Assembly: GCF_000169455.1 (NCBI RefSeq)
Contig: NZ_AAYC01000001.1
Coordinates: 124,001 to 188,000, forward strand
Reading direction: 5' to 3'
Length of the DNA: 64,000 bases
Origin: Roseobacter sp. SK209-2-6
GTDB lineage: Bacteria; Pseudomonadota; Alphaproteobacteria; Rhodobacterales; Rhodobacteraceae
Part shown: positions 7,950 through 16,494 of the stretch, in pieces
Layout of the letters: each line of letters begins with the position of its first letter
Position numbering within the stretch: the first letter of the stretch is position 1
The notes under the pieces: generated by a model
What the model saw: the letters and a program-made list of their open reading frames with translations, nothing else
Told to the model about the DNA's origin: nothing
Databases searched by the model: none
Position numbers and translations under genes: made by a program

Positions 7950-7965
7950 CGCAACTCATTCGCAT
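7950..7965. promoter_or_regulatory. Possible Fur/Mur/Irr-type operator before irr
   Basis: CGCAACTCATTCGCAT matches about 11 of 15 positions of the TGCAAATNATTTGCA palindrome bound by Fur/Mur proteins in alphaproteobacteria. It lies about 22 bases upstream of the irr start, in the irr-fabA intergenic region. Only a candidate: the palindrome is imperfect and other AT-rich words surround it. Confidence 0.3.
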
Positions 7966-7987
7966 TATAAATACCACTAGCAACGCG

Positions 7988-8419
7988 ATGCAGGACCCGC
8001 ACATGACGCCAAATAGTGAAGATCTGGCAACAAGCTGGCTGGTTGAGGCCGGATTGCGCCCGACCCGGCAACGGGTTGCTTTGGCTGAACTTTTGGTCGG
8101 CGATGGGAAGCATCGCCATGTGACCGCAGAGAGCCTCTTTGATTCTGCCAAAACCAAGGGGGCGGCGGTTTCTCTTGCCACCGTTTACAATACGCTGCGC
8201 GCGTTTTGTGATGCAGGGGTGTTGCAGGAAATCACCGTCGATGGGTCAAAAAGCTATTTTGACACCAATACGCATGATCACCCTCACTTCTTTTGGGAAG
8301 ACAGCAGCAAGGTAACCGATGCGCCTGCCGAGCAGCTGGTGATACAAAATCTGCCAGAGGCCCCAGAGGGCATGGAGATAGCTTCGGTCGACGTGGTCAT
8401 CCGGCTGCGCAAGCTTTGA
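7988..8419 (+). CDS. irr: Fur-family iron response regulator
   Basis: 143 residues. N-terminal winged helix (LRPTRQRVALAELL, then SLATVYNTLRAFCDAGVLQE) and a dimerisation domain with the THDHPHFF histidine cluster. The short C-terminal part without the CxxC pairs of true Fur, plus the HxHPHF stretch implicated in heme binding, points to Irr, which represses iron-consuming genes under iron limitation and is controlled by heme. Divergent from fabA, where Irr sits in many Rhodobacterales. A second ATG at 8003 is an equally possible start. Confidence 0.83.
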   Translation: MQDPHMTPNSEDLATSWLVEAGLRPTRQRVALAELLVGDGKHRHVTAESLFDSAKTKGAAVSLATVYNTLRAFCDAGVLQEITVDGSKSYFDTNTHDHPHFFWEDSSKVTDAPAEQLVIQNLPEAPEGMEIASVDVVIRLRKL

Positions 8420-8435
8420 CCCGCTAGGGGAGGGC

Positions 8436-9341
8436 TCAGATCGGATGCTCCCGTTTGAATAGATCTCGTAAAATGCTGTGTGCCTGTTCCAGAGGTGATT
8501 CCGCAGGCGGTTTGCCGTGACTTGTCAGGATGATCGCTTCTCTGGCGCTGTCGTCTGCAATCGGTAGGGCAACTATAGATTTGCCGTCATAGCTGACCGG
8601 AGTTGGTGGGGAGCTGTAGCTGATACCCACTCCCTCCCCATTTGCTGCAAGCGAGCGCAACAGTTCCAGAGAGGCCGCGCGGTGGACGATCCGCGGCAAC
8701 AGGCCCTGGGTGCGAAACAGACCCAGCATATGCTGCACTGAAAGCCCTTCTTGCGAGAGGATCAGAGGCTCTTTCGCCAACTGTTTCAAGGTGATCTTGC
8801 TTTCCTTTGCCAGCAGGTGACTGGGTGGAAAAAGCGCCTGGGGTTGCCGCTCACCCAGCATTTCACGTTCAAAGCCCGCATCCAACCCGAGGTCATAGGT
8901 GATGGCGAGATCGATCTTTCCTTGCATCATACCATCTGTGAGTTCGGAAAAACCAAGCACCTGGGAATAGACAGCCAGTCCGGGTAGCTCTGCTCGCAAC
9001 TGGCGAAGAGCGGGGGCAAGGCAAAACGGGGCGAGGTCGGAAAAACAGCCCAATACAAGTTTCTGAGTGATGGGGGCAGGGGCGTCAGGAGCCTCTAGAC
9101 GCGCCGCTTGTTCGACAAGGGCCTGTGCCTTTTCTGCAAAAGCTCTGCCTTCTGTCGTCAGTGTCAGTGGCGCGCCACGTTTTCGTTGGAACAGCTGCTT
9201 TCCAAGCTGTTCCTCAATCCGGGACAGCGCAGCCGACAAGGCGGGTTGGCTGACATGCAGCGCCTCTGCCGCAGCCGATAGGCTGCCGTGGTGGGCCGTG
9301 GCACAGACATATTCATAGTGGCGAAGGGTGAGATATAACAT
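8436..9341 (-). CDS. LysR-family transcriptional regulator, divergent from the dioxygenase
   Basis: 301 residues. Standard LysR layout: helix-turn-helix at about 1-60 (GSLSAAAEALHVSQPALSAALSRIEEQL) and a periplasmic-binding-protein-like effector domain at about 90-295. It is transcribed away from the phytanoyl-CoA dioxygenase gene with 97 bases between the starts, the typical placement of a LysR activator with its target. The effector is not known. The 3' end converges on irr with only 16 bases between the stops. Confidence 0.88.
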   Translation of the reverse strand: MLYLTLRHYEYVCATAHHGSLSAAAEALHVSQPALSAALSRIEEQLGKQLFQRKRGAPLTLTTEGRAFAEKAQALVEQAARLEAPDAPAPITQKLVLGCFSDLAPFCLAPALRQLRAELPGLAVYSQVLGFSELTDGMMQGKIDLAITYDLGLDAGFEREMLGERQPQALFPPSHLLAKESKITLKQLAKEPLILSQEGLSVQHMLGLFRTQGLLPRIVHRAASLELLRSLAANGEGVGISYSSPPTPVSYDGKSIVALPIADDSAREAIILTSHGKPPAESPLEQAHSILRDLFKREHPI

Positions 9342-9438
9342 CAGACTAAGATTGCATTAAGAATATATGATTTGAAACTAACTATTTGTTGCTCCAGTTT
9401 CGCCACAGCAAAAATGCATCTTCAAAGGGGAGGAAAAC

Positions 9439-10236
9439 ATGACCCATCCGTTGATTACCCAAGATCATGTTAATCAGTTCCAAAAAGAAGGGGTGGTCTT
9501 CATCAGGGGGCTGTTCAAGGAACAGGTGGATCTGCTGCGCGAAGGTGTGGAGCAGAATATGGCAGAGCCAGGCCCCTATGCGTCCAATAACGAGAAAGCG
9601 GGGCAAACCGGTCGCTTCTTTGATGACTATTGCAACTGGGACCGGATCCCTGCCTTTGAGCAGGCGATCAAGGCTTCTCCGGTGGCCGAAGTGGCTGCTG
9701 ATTTGATGCGCTCGCAATCGGTGCAGATGTTCCACGACCATGTGCTGGTGAAAGAGCCAGGCACCTCCATGGCGACACCTTGGCACCAGGATGGCCCCTA
9801 TTACTTTGTGGACGGTGAGCAAACGGTCAGCTTTTGGTCTCCCCTTGACCCGGTAAAAGAAGCTGCTCTTCGCTGTGTGGCGGGGTCGCACAAATGGGAA
9901 AAGGAGGTTTTGCCGACGCGCTGGGTTTCTGAGGAAGATTTCTTCCCAGATGAAGGGCAGTATATGGCTGTACCGGACCCAGAGGCAGAAGGAATGACCA
10001 TTCGCGAATGGGAGATGGAGCCAGGTGACGCGGTGGCCTTTAACTACAAAGTTCTGCACGGGGCTCGTGCGAATACCAGCGACAGCCGCCGTCGCGCCTT
10101 TTCCCTGCGTTTGGTTGGTGATGATGCGCGCTATGTGGAGCGCCCGGGCCGAACGTCCCCACCCTATCCGGGGCATGAGATGAAGCCAGGTCAGCGCCTG
10201 CGCGAAGATTGGTTTCCTATGCTGCTGCAGCGTTGA
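9439..10236 (+). CDS. Phytanoyl-CoA dioxygenase (PhyH) family protein
   Basis: 265 residues. Fe(II)/2-oxoglutarate dioxygenase of the PhyH superfamily: the facial triad is seen as HQD in TPWHQDGPYYF (His and Asp) with the distal His in KVLHGARANTS, followed by the 2-oxoglutarate-binding Arg in RRAFSLRLVGD. Such enzymes hydroxylate small aliphatic substrates; the family includes ectoine hydroxylase, but the EctD consensus is not visible and the ectoine locus is 28 kb away. Controlled probably by the divergent LysR protein. A terminator-like hairpin follows. Confidence 0.85.
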   Translation: MTHPLITQDHVNQFQKEGVVFIRGLFKEQVDLLREGVEQNMAEPGPYASNNEKAGQTGRFFDDYCNWDRIPAFEQAIKASPVAEVAADLMRSQSVQMFHDHVLVKEPGTSMATPWHQDGPYYFVDGEQTVSFWSPLDPVKEAALRCVAGSHKWEKEVLPTRWVSEEDFFPDEGQYMAVPDPEAEGMTIREWEMEPGDAVAFNYKVLHGARANTSDSRRRAFSLRLVGDDARYVERPGRTSPPYPGHEMKPGQRLREDWFPMLLQR

Positions 10237-10247
10237 TCAGCTTGCAG

Positions 10248-10272
10248 GGCCAAGGGGTGCTCCCTCTTGGCC
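10248..10272 (+). terminator. Terminator-like hairpin after the dioxygenase gene
   Basis: GGCCAAGGGG (10248-10257) pairs with CCTCTTGGCC (10263-10272) in a 10-bp stem with one G-T pair and a 5-nt loop, 12 bases after the stop. There is no T run, so intrinsic termination is uncertain. Confidence 0.5.
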
Positions 10273-10314
10273 TAAGGCTATGCAGTCCATACATTTCGGC
10301 AGCATGGTCGTAGT

Positions 10315-11184
10315 TTAGAACCACTGCCCGGGCTCCATCAGCCCCAGATCCAGCAGTTGCCGCGAATGCCACTCAAATGGGGTTGAGTTGTGCCATTTGA
10401 AGCTACTGATCGCGTCAGAAGACCCGGGATTGATTTTTAGGGCCTTGGCGGTTCTGAAGGAGCAAATGGTAGCCGTCAGATTGTGGTGCCAAGGGCAGGA
10501 GTAAGTATTGTATTCTTGATCATCAAAGGTGTGATCTGCCTGTAGTGTTAGGCCCTGTTTCGCTTGGAACAGGGCAATTCTATCAATCTTGCGGCTGCTC
10601 CAGGGAATATGCTCCTCATGGCGCCAACGCACGCCGCCAAAGAAGTCAAGCTGCCGTTCGTGTGGCCCATTGCTGGCGTCATCCCATCGGGACTGCGCAT
10701 AATAGCCGGATTTATCGAGAAATGCGCTCTCCAGAGAGACCGCATTTGGATGTTTCGATAGATCACCTGCATAGAGATCGATGACATAGGTAAGCATGGC
10801 ACTACGGCGTTCTTCCGCGTGAAAGCCTAGCATCTCTTTGACTGTGCGGGTTTCGCAGAAGGGATAAAAAAGGAATTCCGCATTATAGCAGTAGTAAATC
10901 CAACACCCTGGGTTGGCAGCGCTACTTATCCTGTTCACTGCGTCAAAGACTGCTTCTGACTGAGCACTGTCAAAGGGAACCCGATGGATCTTCTGCTTGA
11001 TATCCTTGGGTAGATCAAAAGCATCGGGCATCAGGGCAATGACCGCCTCAAAACCGCACTGGAGGTGATGACGCAGCGTGGTTGCGATTTCCACGTCATC
11101 TTCCACAAATATCAGGGCAATCGGCCCTTTTGATAGGATCTGATCCGCGTTGTTTAGAAAATCGTCCAGCGACCTGTACATCAT
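10315..11184 (-). CDS. Possible family 2-like glycosyltransferase; function unassigned
   Basis: 289 residues from the ATG at 11184 (GAGAAGAGC upstream); an in-frame ATG at 11244 would add 20 residues that look non-coding. The N-terminus has an alternating strand-helix pattern with an acidic loop (ALIFVEDDVEIATTLRHHL) and the centre an aromatic-rich stretch (YYCYNAEFLFYPFCETRTV). I recall similar Rhodobacterales proteins labelled glycosyltransferase family 2, but no certain DxD motif can be named. No signal peptide or membrane segment. It is transcribed away from miaB. Confidence 0.6.
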   Translation of the reverse strand: MMYRSLDDFLNNADQILSKGPIALIFVEDDVEIATTLRHHLQCGFEAVIALMPDAFDLPKDIKQKIHRVPFDSAQSEAVFDAVNRISSAANPGCWIYYCYNAEFLFYPFCETRTVKEMLGFHAEERRSAMLTYVIDLYAGDLSKHPNAVSLESAFLDKSGYYAQSRWDDASNGPHERQLDFFGGVRWRHEEHIPWSSRKIDRIALFQAKQGLTLQADHTFDDQEYNTYSCPWHHNLTATICSFRTAKALKINPGSSDAISSFKWHNSTPFEWHSRQLLDLGLMEPGQWF

Positions 11185-11310
11185 GCTCTTCTCGCCTCTG
11201 CCTTTCTGGCAATTCTCTCCAAAATCGGGTAATCCGGCCTGCATTGCAAGCTGAGGCTTTTCAGGCTATGAGCCGCGGCTGATCCCAACCTCTCTGGAAG
11301 GCTGTCACAA

Positions 11311-12633
11311 ATGAGCGCGCCAAAGAAGCTGTTTATCAAAACCTATGGCTGTCAGATGAATGTCTACGACAGTGAACGCATGGCAGAGGCGCTGGGCGGC
11401 GAGGGCTATGTTGAGACCAAATCGGCTGATGATGCTGATATGATTTTGCTCAACACTTGCCATATTCGCGAAAAGGCGGCTGAAAAGGTCTATTCTGAGC
11501 TGGGCCGTTTCAAGGGGTTGAAGGCAGAGAAACCTGATCTGAAAATCGGTGTTGCTGGATGTGTCGCCCAGGCCGAGGGCGAAGAAATCATGCGACGTCA
11601 GCCGCTGGTTGACTTGGTGGTCGGCCCGCAAAGCTATCATCGCCTGCCAGAGATGGAAGCCAAAGCGCGCGAAGGGGAAAAGGTGCTCGACACCGATTTC
11701 CCTGAAGAAGACAAGTTTGAAAAGCTGAAAAGCCGTCCCAAAGCCAAGCGCGGACCCACCGCGTTTCTGACTGTGCAAGAGGGCTGCGACAAGTTCTGTG
11801 CTTTCTGCGTGGTGCCCTATACTCGCGGCGCCGAGGTCTCTCGCCCGGCTGACCGCATCCTGCGTGAAGCGCAGGAGTTGGTGGAGCGTGGCGTGCGGGA
11901 AATCACCCTTTTGGGGCAGAATGTGAACGCCTATCACGGTGCTGGTGCCAATGGCGATCTGACCCTGGCGCAGCTGATCTGGGAGCTCGACAAGATTGAT
12001 GGGTTGGAACGTATCCGTTTCACCACCAGCCACCCTAACGATATGCAGGATGATCTGATTGAAGCGCATGGCACCTGTGCCAAGCTGATGCCCTACCTGC
12101 ATCTGCCGGTGCAGGCCGGATCGGACAAGATTCTGAAACGTATGAACCGCTCACATACTGCCGAAAGCTACATCCGCCTGATCGAGCGTATCCGCGCCGC
12201 GCGTCCGGATATTCTGATCTCTGGCGACTTCATCGTTGGCTTCCCAGAAGAGACAGAAGAAGACTTCCAGGCGACTATGGATCTGGTAGAAGAAGTCAAA
12301 TACGGTACCGCCTATTCTTTCAAATATTCCACCCGCCCGGGCACGCCGGCAGCAGAACGCGCGCAGGTGGATCCCGCAGCGGCTGACGATAGGCTGCAAC
12401 GCCTTCAGGCGCTTCTGGGGCGCCAGCAACGCGAAGTGCAAGAAAGCATGGTTGGTCGCGAAGTCAGCGTTCTGTTTGAAAAAACGGGGCGCCTGCCAGG
12501 GCAGATGGTCGGTAAATCGGACTACCTGCATGCGGTTCATGTTGCGGATTGCCCGCGTGAGATCGGAGAACTGGCTAAGGTTCGTATCGTCTCCTCTGGC
12601 CCGAACTCGCTTGCTGGTGAACTCCTGCGTTAA
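11311..12633 (+). CDS. miaB: tRNA-2-methylthio-N6-dimethylallyladenosine synthase
   Basis: 440 residues. Methylthiotransferase layout: N-terminal UPF0004 domain with Cys14, Cys50 and Cys84 (second iron-sulfur cluster), radical-SAM domain with Cys159, Cys163 and Cys166 in [16 protein letters not shown], and a C-terminal TRAM domain at about 375-440 that binds tRNA. It adds a methylthio group at C2 of i6A37 in tRNAs reading UNN codons. The start at 11311 gives the usual short leader before [12 protein letters not shown]. All catalytic cysteines are present. Confidence 0.96.
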   Translation: MSAPKKLFIKTYGCQMNVYDSERMAEALGGEGYVETKSADDADMILLNTCHIREKAAEKVYSELGRFKGLKAEKPDLKIGVAGCVAQAEGEEIMRRQPLVDLVVGPQSYHRLPEMEAKAREGEKVLDTDFPEEDKFEKLKSRPKAKRGPTAFLTVQEGCDKFCAFCVVPYTRGAEVSRPADRILREAQELVERGVREITLLGQNVNAYHGAGANGDLTLAQLIWELDKIDGLERIRFTTSHPNDMQDDLIEAHGTCAKLMPYLHLPVQAGSDKILKRMNRSHTAESYIRLIERIRAARPDILISGDFIVGFPEETEEDFQATMDLVEEVKYGTAYSFKYSTRPGTPAAERAQVDPAAADDRLQRLQALLGRQQREVQESMVGREVSVLFEKTGRLPGQMVGKSDYLHAVHVADCPREIGELAKVRIVSSGPNSLAGELLR

Positions 12634-12948
12634 AAGGTCTGACGCAGGCCAACCCCCACGCAAAACCGCCCTGATGAAGTGATTCATAGTGATGGAACAG
12701 GAGATTACAAAAGGGCTGCTCGTAATCTGCAAGCGCAGCACTGTGAGTCTTATTTGCCGCGCTTTTGCGAAACAATCCGGGTGGTATATTCAAAGTGTCC
12801 TGAGTTTGCGGCTAACCTGTAAAGAAAAATATCACGTAAAGGGATATTTTACCGAAAATACAGTGTAGATTAACGCTGATAACCTGAGTGTTAGAGAAAA
12901 AAGCGGCGAGCTCCCTGGGGGGACTTAGGTGAAGGAAACCTGGTTGTG
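12634..12948. other. Intergenic region before the OmpA-like gene
   Basis: About 315 bases without a supportable gene. It is AT-rich from 12800 on and should hold the promoter of the exported protein operon; TTTTGC and TATATT with 16 bases between them (about 12762-12789) are a weak candidate. No structured RNA recognised. Confidence 0.4.
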
Positions 12949-13512
12949 ATGATTTCGAAATCAAAAAAGATAATTGCTTTGCTGGCGGCAGCAGCAGCTT
13001 CAATGAGTGTCACCGCTGCTAGTGCGCAGCAGCAGCAACAGCGCGTCGTTGTCGGCGAACGCTATGTTCCAACGATTTGGGTGGATCCCGATGGCTGTGA
13101 ACACTGGGCAATGGATGATGGCGCAGAAGGGTATATGACACCCCATGTGACGCGCGACGGTAAACCGGTTTGCCGACGTGGCAATATCTGCGGTGTGATG
13201 CCAACGGACCAGTTCTTTGCTACCGATCGGCATGCGATCAACGCGGCCGGCCAGCAGCGTTTGAAAGAGTTCTTTCAAAAGGCCAATGCTCGAGCCTTTA
13301 TCATCAGCGGTCACACCGATAGCCGGGCTTCGGATGAATACAACATGCGCCTCTCTGAGCGTCGCGCCAATGCGGTTGCACGTGTAGGGAACTCGATTGG
13401 CGCCCGTATCATCGAGGTGCGCGGCTATGGTGAGCGTGATCCGCGTAAGCCAAACAACAGTGCGGCAAATATGGCGGAGAACCGCCGTGTCGAAATCATT
13501 TGCCTGCGATAA
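12949..13512 (+). CDS. Exported OmpA-family protein with N-terminal IWVDPxGCxHW module
   Basis: 187 residues from the ATG at 12949; a GTG at 12946 is an alternative. A signal peptide (IIALLAAAAASMSVTAASA) precedes a Gln run, then a 34-residue module (IWVDPDGCEHWAMDDGAEGY to GKPVC) and a C-terminal OmpA-like peptidoglycan-binding domain at about 85-187 (SGHTDSRASDEYNMRLSERR). It probably sits in the periplasm or outer membrane and grips peptidoglycan. The same module recurs in the lipoprotein encoded immediately downstream, so the two are likely partners in one envelope structure. Four cysteines in the module region suggest disulfides. Confidence 0.85.
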   Translation: MISKSKKIIALLAAAAASMSVTAASAQQQQQRVVVGERYVPTIWVDPDGCEHWAMDDGAEGYMTPHVTRDGKPVCRRGNICGVMPTDQFFATDRHAINAAGQQRLKEFFQKANARAFIISGHTDSRASDEYNMRLSERRANAVARVGNSIGARIIEVRGYGERDPRKPNNSAANMAENRRVEIICLR

Positions 13513-13523
13513 GGAGAGACATC

Positions 13524-13820
13524 ATGAAGACCACCAAGGCAATTGTCCTTCTTTTTGCAGGTCTCAGCCTTTCGGCCTGTGCTACAGCCGTTGACAAGAC
13601 AGTTGACCGGGGCTTTGACAGCAAGGACCTGTCACAGCTTAAGGCTGGGATCTGGGTTGACCCGCAGGGCTGTGACCATTGGATCATCGATGATGGCGTC
13701 GAGGGCTACCTGTCACAGCGCCTCGGTCCCAGCGGTCGTCCGGTCTGTTCAGGTGCCGCGCCCTCTGGTGTTGCAACTGGCCCGTTCAAGTCTGGCTCCA
13801 GTTTCCCTGACATCCTGTAA
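13524..13820 (+). CDS. Small lipoprotein sharing the IWVDPxGCxHW module
   Basis: 98 residues. The start at 13524 is preceded by AAGGAGAG, 11 bases after the OmpA-like stop, so the two form an operon. The signal peptide ends in the lipobox LSAC (LLFAGLSLSACATA), giving a mature lipoprotein with Cys at about 19. The rest is essentially one copy of the module of the upstream protein (IWVDPQGCDHWIIDDGVEGY to GRPVC), followed by a short Gly/Ser tail. No enzyme motif. A strong terminator follows. Confidence 0.85.
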   Translation: MKTTKAIVLLFAGLSLSACATAVDKTVDRGFDSKDLSQLKAGIWVDPQGCDHWIIDDGVEGYLSQRLGPSGRPVCSGAAPSGVATGPFKSGSSFPDIL

Positions 13821-13848
13821 GTGTCTGAAATGTCAAATTAGTGATGCG

Positions 13849-13876
13849 CAGCCACCCTTTCGGGTGGCTGTTTTTT
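13849..13876 (+). terminator. Terminator of the exported protein operon
   Basis: CAGCCACCC (13849-13857) and GGGTGGCTG (13862-13870) form a 9-bp hairpin with a 4-nt loop followed by TTTTTT, a textbook intrinsic terminator. Confidence 0.92.
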
Positions 13877-13969
13877 GTTGCAATTCGGTGAAATTCCCTG
13901 CCTGCCGCTTGCGCCTGCCCGCCCAGAGAGGCAGACTGAGGAGAGAACTGCAAGAAACAGGAGTGCCCA

Positions 13970-14977
13970 TTGGCCAGCAGTGCCCGGACCGAAGCGCCAG
14001 ATACCACCAACACACATGAAGTGTTGCTTGAATTCCCTGACAATCGTTTGCTGATTGATCTTTGCGGTGAATACGACCGCAATCTTGCAGATATAGAACA
14101 GAAATTGGGTGTTCAGATTGTGCGCCGGGGCAACCAGTTGTCCGTATTGGGCGAGGCTGAACCACGCGAACAGGCGGCCGAAGTGCTGAGCGCATTGTAT
14201 GACCGTCTTGAAACTGGCCGCAGCGTTGAGAGCGGTGACATCGACCGAGAGCTGCGCATGGGGCAAAGTGAGGATGATCTGCCCGCAGACCAGCTGGAAA
14301 TGTTCAAAGGTGGCGCGGTCGAAATCAAGACACGCAAAAAGCTGGTTGAACCCCGCACAGATGCGCAAAAAGCCTATGTTCAAAATCTGTTTGAACATGA
14401 AATGGCCTTTGGGATTGGACCCGCAGGGACCGGTAAAACCTATCTGGCTGTTGCTGTTGGGGTTTCGCTTTTTATCACAGGTCAGGTGGATAAGATCATC
14501 CTGTCCCGTCCTGCGGTCGAGGCGGGTGAGAAACTGGGCTACCTGCCCGGTGATATGAAGGATAAGGTCGATCCTTTCATGCAGCCGCTCTATGATGCCT
14601 TGAATGATTTTCTGCCTGGCAAGCAACTGGCAAAGCTCCTGGAAGAGAAGCAGATTGAAATTGCCCCTCTCGCCTTTATGCGGGGGCGGACGCTCTCCAA
14701 TGCTTTTGTGGTCTTGGATGAAGCGCAGAACGCCACTTCGATGCAGATGAAGATGTTCCTGACCCGTCTTGGAGAAGGCTCCCGGATGGTGATCACCGGC
14801 GACCGAAGTCAAGTGGATTTGCCGCGTGGGGTGACATCTGGTCTGGCTGATGCAGAGCGGCTGTTGAAACCAATTCCAAAGATCAGTTTCAACTATTTCA
14901 CGGCGCGTGACGTTGTCCGTCATCCGCTTGTGGCGGCAATCATTGAAGCCTATGACGCAGACACCCCTCCTGCATGA
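13970..14977 (+). CDS. phoH: PhoH-family ATPase
   Basis: 335 residues. A KH-like RNA-binding region (about 20-75) precedes a P-loop ATPase with Walker A GPAGTGKT at 150-157 and Walker B VVLDEAQN at about 245-252. PhoH-like proteins are RNA-associated ATPases encoded next to ybeY and thought to act in RNA metabolism. The best start is the unusual TTG at 13970, placed seven bases after AGGAG; no ATG in this frame precedes the conserved N-terminus. First gene of the phoH-ybeY-corC-lnt run. Confidence 0.9.
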   Translation: MASSARTEAPDTTNTHEVLLEFPDNRLLIDLCGEYDRNLADIEQKLGVQIVRRGNQLSVLGEAEPREQAAEVLSALYDRLETGRSVESGDIDRELRMGQSEDDLPADQLEMFKGGAVEIKTRKKLVEPRTDAQKAYVQNLFEHEMAFGIGPAGTGKTYLAVAVGVSLFITGQVDKIILSRPAVEAGEKLGYLPGDMKDKVDPFMQPLYDALNDFLPGKQLAKLLEEKQIEIAPLAFMRGRTLSNAFVVLDEAQNATSMQMKMFLTRLGEGSRMVITGDRSQVDLPRGVTSGLADAERLLKPIPKISFNYFTARDVVRHPLVAAIIEAYDADTPPA

Positions 14978-15044
14978 TCTGACCGCAGTACGATTTGGTG
15001 ATTGGTGTCGAGGGTGGAAGCACCCTTGGTCTGGATGAAATGCG

Positions 15045-15554
15045 ATGCTTGAAATTTCGATAGAGGATCCGCGCTGGGAGCAGGCAGATTTGCATGCTCA
15101 CGCGGCAGAAGCCATTGCCGCTGCATTGATGCATTTTGATCTGGAGCCAGAAGATTGCGAAGTCGCTTTGCTGGCCTGCGGTGATGAGAAAATCGCAGAG
15201 CTCAACTCGGAGTTTCGTGGCAAGCCGGTTGCTACCAATGTGCTCAGTTGGCCTGCAGAGGACCTGGCCGCTGAGGAGCCGGGCGGACAGCCTCTGCAGC
15301 CGGAACCCGATTTTACCGGCGAGATTCCGCTAGGGGATATCGCAATCGCTTTTGATACTTGTCTGCGTGAGGCCAAAGCCGCACAGAAGCCTCTTGCGGA
15401 TCATTTGCGTCATCTCCTTGTTCACGGAGTGTTGCATCTTTTGGGCTATGATCACATTCGCGACCCTGACGCCACAGTCATGGAAGCTTTGGAAGTCGAA
15501 ATACTTGGCAAAATGGGTATCGATGACCCATATGAAATAGATGGTCGCTCCTGA
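15045..15554 (+). CDS. ybeY: Endoribonuclease YbeY
   Basis: 169 residues. The zinc site HGVLHLLGYDH gives His127, His131 and His137 (H-x3-H-x5-H), the UPF0054 signature. YbeY is a single-strand endoribonuclease in 16S rRNA 3'-end maturation and ribosome quality control. It carries the longer N-terminal half seen in alphaproteobacteria. It lies 67 bases after phoH and 22 before corC, consistent with co-transcription. Confidence 0.95.
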   Translation: MLEISIEDPRWEQADLHAHAAEAIAAALMHFDLEPEDCEVALLACGDEKIAELNSEFRGKPVATNVLSWPAEDLAAEEPGGQPLQPEPDFTGEIPLGDIAIAFDTCLREAKAAQKPLADHLRHLLVHGVLHLLGYDHIRDPDATVMEALEVEILGKMGIDDPYEIDGRS

Positions 15555-15576
15555 GGGAGCATTTTGGATAGGATAG

Positions 15577-16476
15577 ATGGGCGATATAGAAGGCAGTTCT
15601 AACGCAGCGCATAGCGCGCTGCAGAACATGAGCAGTTTCTCGGAGAAAGCCGAAACTGCAGATAAGGCTGGGTTCTGGAGTCGATTCTTCGGCTCTTTCG
15701 CTGGGCATGCACCCGAAGAGGTGGAAGAGGCCGCACAAGACCCGGCTCCTGAAGCGCAGCCCCATGGTATGATCAACCTGCGGCGGATGCGTGTTGAGGA
15801 TGTCGCCATCCCCTCGGCAGAGATCCTCTCGGTTCCTGTCTCAATCGAGCGGGACGACCTGGTAAAGGTCTTCCGAGATAGCGGCTATACGCGTGTGCCG
15901 GTCTATGAAGGGACCTTGGATACGCCTTTGGGCTTTGCCCATCTCAAAGATTTTGCTTTGACTCATGGTTTTAACGGCAACACTAAACCATTTGACCTGT
16001 CGCGCATGCTGCGGCCTTTGCTTTTTGTACCGCCTTCGATGCCAATTGGCGTGCTGCTGGCCAAGATGCAGGCCGAGCGCAGGCATATGGCGCTGGTGAT
16101 CGATGAATATGGCGGTGTCGATGGGCTGGTTACCATCGAAGATCTGATCGAACAGGTGATCGGTGAAATCGAGGATGAGCATGATCCCGGCGAGGATCAG
16201 ACTTGGTATCAGGAAAAACCGGGTTGCTATATTGCGCTGGCGCGCACACCACTTGATGAATTCGAAACTGAAATTGGTCGGTCCTTGACCAGTCATGAAG
16301 ACGTGGACGAGGAAGAGATCGATACGCTGGGTGGCCTGGTCTTTATGTTGTCTGGGCGTGTCCCCGCACGGGGAGAGGTGATTGAGCATCCCGATGGTGC
16401 TGAGTTCGAGGTGATCGATGCGGATCCACGTCGGATCAAACGCCTGCGTGTCATGTTGCCAAACTCCACGGCCTAG
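15577..16476 (+). CDS. corC: CorC/HlyC-family CBS-domain protein
   Basis: 299 residues. After a low-complexity N-terminus (about 1-65), two CBS domains follow (about 70-200; MRVEDVAIPSAEILSVPVS and MALVIDEYGGVDGLVTIEDL) and a C-terminal CorC_HlyC domain at about 215-298. There is no membrane domain. Proteins of this kind, encoded next to ybeY and lnt, are linked to magnesium/cobalt efflux and envelope homeostasis. The symbol follows the family and position; the transported ion is not shown by sequence. Confidence 0.85.
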   Translation: MGDIEGSSNAAHSALQNMSSFSEKAETADKAGFWSRFFGSFAGHAPEEVEEAAQDPAPEAQPHGMINLRRMRVEDVAIPSAEILSVPVSIERDDLVKVFRDSGYTRVPVYEGTLDTPLGFAHLKDFALTHGFNGNTKPFDLSRMLRPLLFVPPSMPIGVLLAKMQAERRHMALVIDEYGGVDGLVTIEDLIEQVIGEIEDEHDPGEDQTWYQEKPGCYIALARTPLDEFETEIGRSLTSHEDVDEEEIDTLGGLVFMLSGRVPARGEVIEHPDGAEFEVIDADPRRIKRLRVMLPNSTA

Positions 16477-16494
16477 AACCAAAGGCGGGGTCGG

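Noticed and set aside
9439-10236. Ectoine hydroxylase (ectD) for the PhyH-family gene
   Set aside because: The family is right but the EctD signature and an ectABC neighbourhood are missing; the divergent LysR gene suggests another role.
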